DNA from: Enterocloster bolteae | GTDB lineage: Bacteria; Bacillota_A; Clostridia; Lachnospirales; Lachnospiraceae | DNA length: 8,387 nt | NCBI GenBank assembly: GCA_021769025.1 | Contig: JAETTS010000096.1 | Span: 1-8,387, forward strand | Direction of reading: 5' to 3' | In this document: positions 6,393 through 8,387 of the stretch, one piece after another | Layout: the number at the start of each line of letters is the position of its first letter | How positions within the stretch are numbered: the stretch's first letter is position 1 | Position numbers and translations under genes: made by a program | Notes under the pieces: model-generated | The model's input: only the letters and a program-made list of their open reading frames with translations | Told to the model about the DNA's origin: nothing | Databases searched by the model: none

Positions 6393-6784
6393 AACTCTTT
6401 CTTGTTTTCAGCACCGGGGGTAGTGACGATTACTTTTTCAGGAGTTATCATTAGTGCTCCTTTCGCTGTTGCCGCTTTGTTGAACATTTTTTCTACCATA
6501 GCCTTGAAGGCATCAACCACAGGACCTTCGGATGCATATTCCGCCGTGCCCTTGATCTGATAGCCTTCCAGAGTTTTGGCGTCATATACGGAAACTGCGA
6601 TTCTGTCGTTGTTAGCCTGAATATTCTTTAATGTAGTCTCAAGGAAAACATCACCTACCACCAGTCTGCCGTCCTCGGTTACATCCTTAAAAGCCACCGG
6701 AACCACATTAGGCTGGTTGTCATGGCAGGTTGCCAGGTCCCACATATTTTCCTTCAATACCTTTATGACATTTTCGTTTAACAT
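6389..6784 (-). CDS. Pyridoxamine 5'-phosphate oxidase family (split beta-barrel) protein
   Basis: This 131-residue single-domain protein matches the PNPOx-like FMN-binding split-barrel family. The N-terminal pattern LATCHDNQPNVVPVAFKDV (18-35) is the usual first hairpin, followed by GRLVVGDVFLETTLKNIQAN (39-58) and AVSVYDAKTLEGYQIKGTAEYASEGP (63-88). It is short compared with true PNPO (about 210 residues), so it is not the vitamin B6 enzyme. Small members of this type bind FMN or other flavin cofactors and are thought to serve in redox or detoxification roles; its actual reaction is unknown. The start is supported by GGAGG (plus-strand CCTCC at 6792-6796) with a 7-nt spacer. It is divergent from the HxlR-type regulator, which is the likely controller. 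It is cytoplasmic, with no membrane segment. Confidence 0.85.
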   Translation of the reverse strand: MLNENVIKVLKENMWDLATCHDNQPNVVPVAFKDVTEDGRLVVGDVFLETTLKNIQANNDRIAVSVYDAKTLEGYQIKGTAEYASEGPVVDAFKAMVEKMFNKAATAKGALMITPEKVIVTTPGAENKKEL

Positions 6785-6829
6785 AAGTTTACCTCCAAAT
6801 CAATGATTTTTTGTTTGCTTGATGGGGCT

Positions 6830-6858
6830 ATTATAGAAAATAGACTTCTGAACTACAA
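6830..6858 (-). promoter_or_regulatory. Promoter of the PNPOx-family gene
   Basis: On the minus strand a perfect TATAAT (plus-strand ATTATA at 6830-6835) is preceded at 17 bp by TTGTAG (plus-strand 6853-6858). A transcript starting near 6823 would have a leader of about 40 nt. The -35 matches only the TTG of consensus. Confidence 0.5.
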
Positions 6859-6880
6859 GATATTAGCAAATTTATTATAA

Positions 6881-6898
6881 ACTATTAAATTTCATAGT
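6881..6898. promoter_or_regulatory. Candidate HxlR operator
   Basis: ACTAT (6881-6885) and ATAGT (6894-6898) form an inverted repeat with an 8-nt AT-rich centre, ending 3 nt before the -35 of the regulator gene and 22 nt upstream of the -35 of the divergent gene. The site could regulate both. The assignment rests on position and symmetry only; the arms are short and the region is AT-rich. Confidence 0.4.
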
Positions 6899-6901
6899 AA
6901 C

Positions 6902-6930
6902 TTGCTTGTGAAGAGAGGAAAGTATATAAT
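6902..6930 (+). promoter_or_regulatory. Promoter of the HxlR-family regulator gene
   Basis: TTGCTT (6902-6907) and a perfect TATAAT (6925-6930) are spaced by 17 bp. Transcription would begin near 6937, leaving a leader of about 44 nt. That leader contains a small possible hairpin, GCAGC (6949-6953) pairing with GCTGC (6959-6963). Confidence 0.7.
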
Positions 6931-6980
6931 GAGAGCCAATCGAAAGCAGCAGCCTGAAGCTGCAGGGAAAGGAGAAAATC

Positions 6981-7379
6981 ATGTATCAGAAGAAAATAGT
7001 TCAGGATATTCGCTGTCCGCTGGAATATGGGCTTGAGATTTTTGGAGGAAAATGGAAGCCCAGGATTATCTGTGTATTGAACGAAAAAAAGATCCTGCGT
7101 TACAGCGGAATCAGGAAAGAGATGACCAATATAACGGATGCAGTGCTGGCGGCGGCGCTGAAAGAACTGATTCAGGATGATATTGTGGAGCGGAAATCTT
7201 ATGATGAGGTGCCGCCCAGAGTGGAATACAGCCTTACGGAGAAGGGAAATTCTGTGGTTCCCATCCTGCAGAGTATCTGCGCCTGGTCCGGTATTTTTCA
7301 CAGAAATGACAGTGACCATATACTGGCACAATGTGAAAAATGTGATTATAATGCGCATTCTGTCAGGATGGAAAAGTGA
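6981..7379 (+). CDS. HxlR-family winged-helix transcriptional regulator
   Basis: This 132-residue protein is a HxlR-type DNA-binding regulator, a family of dimeric winged-helix proteins that often sense electrophiles or disulfide stress. The diagnostic N-terminus CPLEYGLEIFGGKWKPRII (12-30) is present with the conserved Cys12. The helix-turn-helix lies at about 41-70, and the wing motif YDEVPPRVEYSLTEKG (74-89) is intact. Family members with a reactive Cys near this position (YodB, HypR) are redox sensors, so redox sensing by Cys12 is plausible but not shown. Extra cysteines at 31, 100, 118 and 121 are present; the last two form a C-terminal CEKC. AAAGGAG (6968-6974) is 6 nt before the ATG. 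The divergent PNPOx-family gene is the likely target, and autoregulation is likely too. Confidence 0.9.
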   Translation: MYQKKIVQDIRCPLEYGLEIFGGKWKPRIICVLNEKKILRYSGIRKEMTNITDAVLAAALKELIQDDIVERKSYDEVPPRVEYSLTEKGNSVVPILQSICAWSGIFHRNDSDHILAQCEKCDYNAHSVRMEK

Positions 7380-7546
7380 GAATATTTTGGTTTTAGCTGT
7401 CAGAGTACCTGTTCCTGAAAAAGCATAACCTTAGCCAGTTCCCTGATTTCACCGAGATTTTGGCAGGAATAAAGGCAGTGAAAGAAGTCGCCTGCATATT
7501 CTAAAAAATATTCTTTTCGGACAGCATTGCCTGGCTGAAAGAAGTA
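7380..7546 (+). pseudogene. Possible 5' remnant of a broken gene, with no usable start
   Basis: This stretch after the HxlR gene has no ORF of its own. In the frame of the downstream 7547-7915 ORF it is open from 7397 to 7501, reading protein-like residues (FPDFTEILAGIKAVKEVACIF), then meets TAA at 7502-7504 and is open again from 7505 (KIFFSDSIAWLKEVLGDFK). No in-frame ATG or ribosome site was found upstream. One substitution could turn a sense codon such as CAA or GAA into this TAA. The segment also carries 10-bp inverted arms (7379-7388 and 7505-7514), which are AT-rich and may be chance. Confidence 0.4.
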
Positions 7547-7915
7547 TTGGGTGATTTTAAACATTTGGCTATGACAGAACCTGTCTGCGGCCCCCACGTA
7601 TCCGGCGATTATGACGACTGTTTGTCCATCCGGTGCACCATGGAATATCTGTGGAAATGTAAGGGAGCAGAGGCTGTTATGAAGCCGCTGACGGCTTGGC
7701 TGGAGGAAAATAAGGAGAGAACGGCGGCTTCCATAGGACCTATGGCGTACCAAAGGACGAAACAGGACGGTATGAAGGGATTTTGTTCCATGATAAAATA
7801 CCGGACTCTGGAGGAAGTTCTGTCCAATACCGGCCTTTCTAAAGAAAACATCGGGCAGATTGACCAAAAGCTTAAGATGGTTTACAATGAAGGAAGAGAT
7901 GAATCCAAACAATAA
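7547..7915 (+). CDS. Unrecognised protein; possibly the surviving 3' part of a broken gene
   Basis: I do not recognise this product. The longest reading after the in-frame stop at 7502 would start at TTG 7547 (122 residues) or at ATG 7571 (114 residues); neither has a convincing ribosome site. The sequence has a cysteine-rich patch (Cys14, Cys25, Cys30, Cys38 counted from 7547) around GDYDDCLSIRCTMEYLWKC, a central helix-forming stretch (MKPLTAWLEENKERTAA) and a C-terminal part (TLEEVLSNTGLSKENIGQIDQKLKMVYNEG) that looks helical. It has no obvious signal peptide or membrane helix. It precedes the alpha/beta-hydrolase gene by 24 nt and shares its strand, so the two may be co-transcribed. The plain codon texture supports former or present coding, but the lack of a proper start suggests decay or an unusual start. 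Confidence 0.45.
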   Translation: MGDFKHLAMTEPVCGPHVSGDYDDCLSIRCTMEYLWKCKGAEAVMKPLTAWLEENKERTAASIGPMAYQRTKQDGMKGFCSMIKYRTLEEVLSNTGLSKENIGQIDQKLKMVYNEGRDESKQ

Positions 7916-7939
7916 GAGGGTTTGCAGAGGAGGAAGGAC

Positions 7940-8387
7940 ATGAAGATTACAAAACAGATGACGGTAAAACAGATCAGCTGCATTCCCCAGCTTCAGGAGA
8001 TTGCTCCTTATTTTGTGGGAGGGCCGGTAAATCCCCTTACGAAAAGTGAGAATATCCCTATAGATCAGTGGAGCAAGATGGAACGGGGACTGGGTGACAG
8101 CTTGGTGGATGGAATAAACCGCCTTTTGCAGGTAACAGAGAACGGTCCCTGCTTCTACCGGGTTTATGATGAGGAAGAGCGGTCCGGGCATCCGGGAAGA
8201 CAGCATGTAAATATTGTACATTTTCCTCCGTTAAAAAAGGAGTTAACAGAAGAGGAGGAACCCCCTTTTGTTCTGATCTGCGCCGGCGGCGGTTTTGCAA
8301 CGGTATGGTCTTTGACGGAAGGCTATCCAGTTGCTGCCAGATTCAATGAGATGGGTTTCCATGCTTTTGTGCTGACATACCGTACAG
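7940..8387 (+). CDS. Alpha/beta-hydrolase (esterase/lipase-like), 3' end outside window
   Basis: The first 149 codons of an alpha/beta-hydrolase are present. After a roughly 110-residue N-terminal part, the segment PFVLICAGGGFATVWSLTEGYPVAARFNEMGFHAFVLTYRT (109-149) shows the usual start of the fold: strand, an AGGG oxyanion-hole loop (115-118, in place of HGGG), a helix with the EGxPxAxxxNxxGxxAF pattern and the YR at the end of the next strand. The catalytic Ser, Asp and His lie beyond the window, so activity cannot be judged. There is no signal peptide, so a cytoplasmic location is likely. The ATG at 7940 has a perfect AGGAGG (7928-7933) with a 6-nt spacer. Esterase or deacetylase action on a carbohydrate or a small ester is possible; the substrate is unknown. 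Confidence 0.8.
   Translation, partial: MKITKQMTVKQISCIPQLQEIAPYFVGGPVNPLTKSENIPIDQWSKMERGLGDSLVDGINRLLQVTENGPCFYRVYDEEERSGHPGRQHVNIVHFPPLKKELTEEEEPPFVLICAGGGFATVWSLTEGYPVAARFNEMGFHAFVLTYRT

Noticed and set aside
6885..7358. 157-codon minus-strand ORF over the HxlR gene
   Set aside because: It is antisense to a regulator with all family motifs and reaches into its promoter.
7379..7514. Miniature transposable element bounded by 10-bp inverted arms
   Set aside because: The arms are AT-rich, one overlaps the HxlR stop codon, and no target-site duplication is visible.
7400..8221. 273-codon minus-strand ORF
   Set aside because: It runs antisense across the unknown gene and the well-supported alpha/beta-hydrolase, has no ribosome site I could see, and its translation has no family features.

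Overview
The window reads as chromosomal DNA of a gut-type Clostridia, most likely a Lachnospiraceae relative. This is inferred from purine-rich coding strands, strong AGGAGG ribosome sites, TATAAT promoters and the protein families present; no marker gene fixes the species. No rRNA, tRNA, CRISPR array, transposase, integrase or phage gene was seen.

Layout. (1) Positions 1-1924: the 3' half of a GH42 beta-galactosidase, followed 15 nt later by an amidohydrolase-2 family metal hydrolase; the two look like the end of a sugar-catabolic operon. (2) Positions 1968-3762: a new promoter drives a small three-helix membrane protein of unknown function and, 12 nt later, a short Old-Yellow-Enzyme flavoprotein with a four-cysteine cluster motif. 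(3) Positions 3765-3975: an 11-bp inverted repeat, a near-consensus promoter and a roughly 120-nt leader with several possible hairpins. (4) Positions 3976-6384: a tightly packed three-gene ABC-2 transporter operon (ATPase and two different permeases). (5) Positions 6389-7379: a split-barrel flavin-type protein (PNPOx family) on the minus strand, convergent with the transporter and divergent from a HxlR-family regulator; the shared 196-bp region has a promoter for each gene and a candidate operator. (6) Positions 7380-7915: a probably degraded or oddly started unknown gene with an in-frame stop at 7502. (7) Positions 7940-8387: the start of an alpha/beta-hydrolase that runs off the window.

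How the genes may work together. GH42 plus amidohydrolase suggests saccharide use. The OYE enzyme, the PNPOx-like protein and the cysteine-bearing HxlR regulator suggest redox or electrophile handling, but they are in separate transcription units and no shared pathway can be shown from sequence alone. The ABC-2 transporter is of a class with few known substrates. No clear new system is evident. The best candidates for follow-up are the membrane-protein/OYE pair, the structured leader of the transporter operon and the HxlR/PNPOx divergon.
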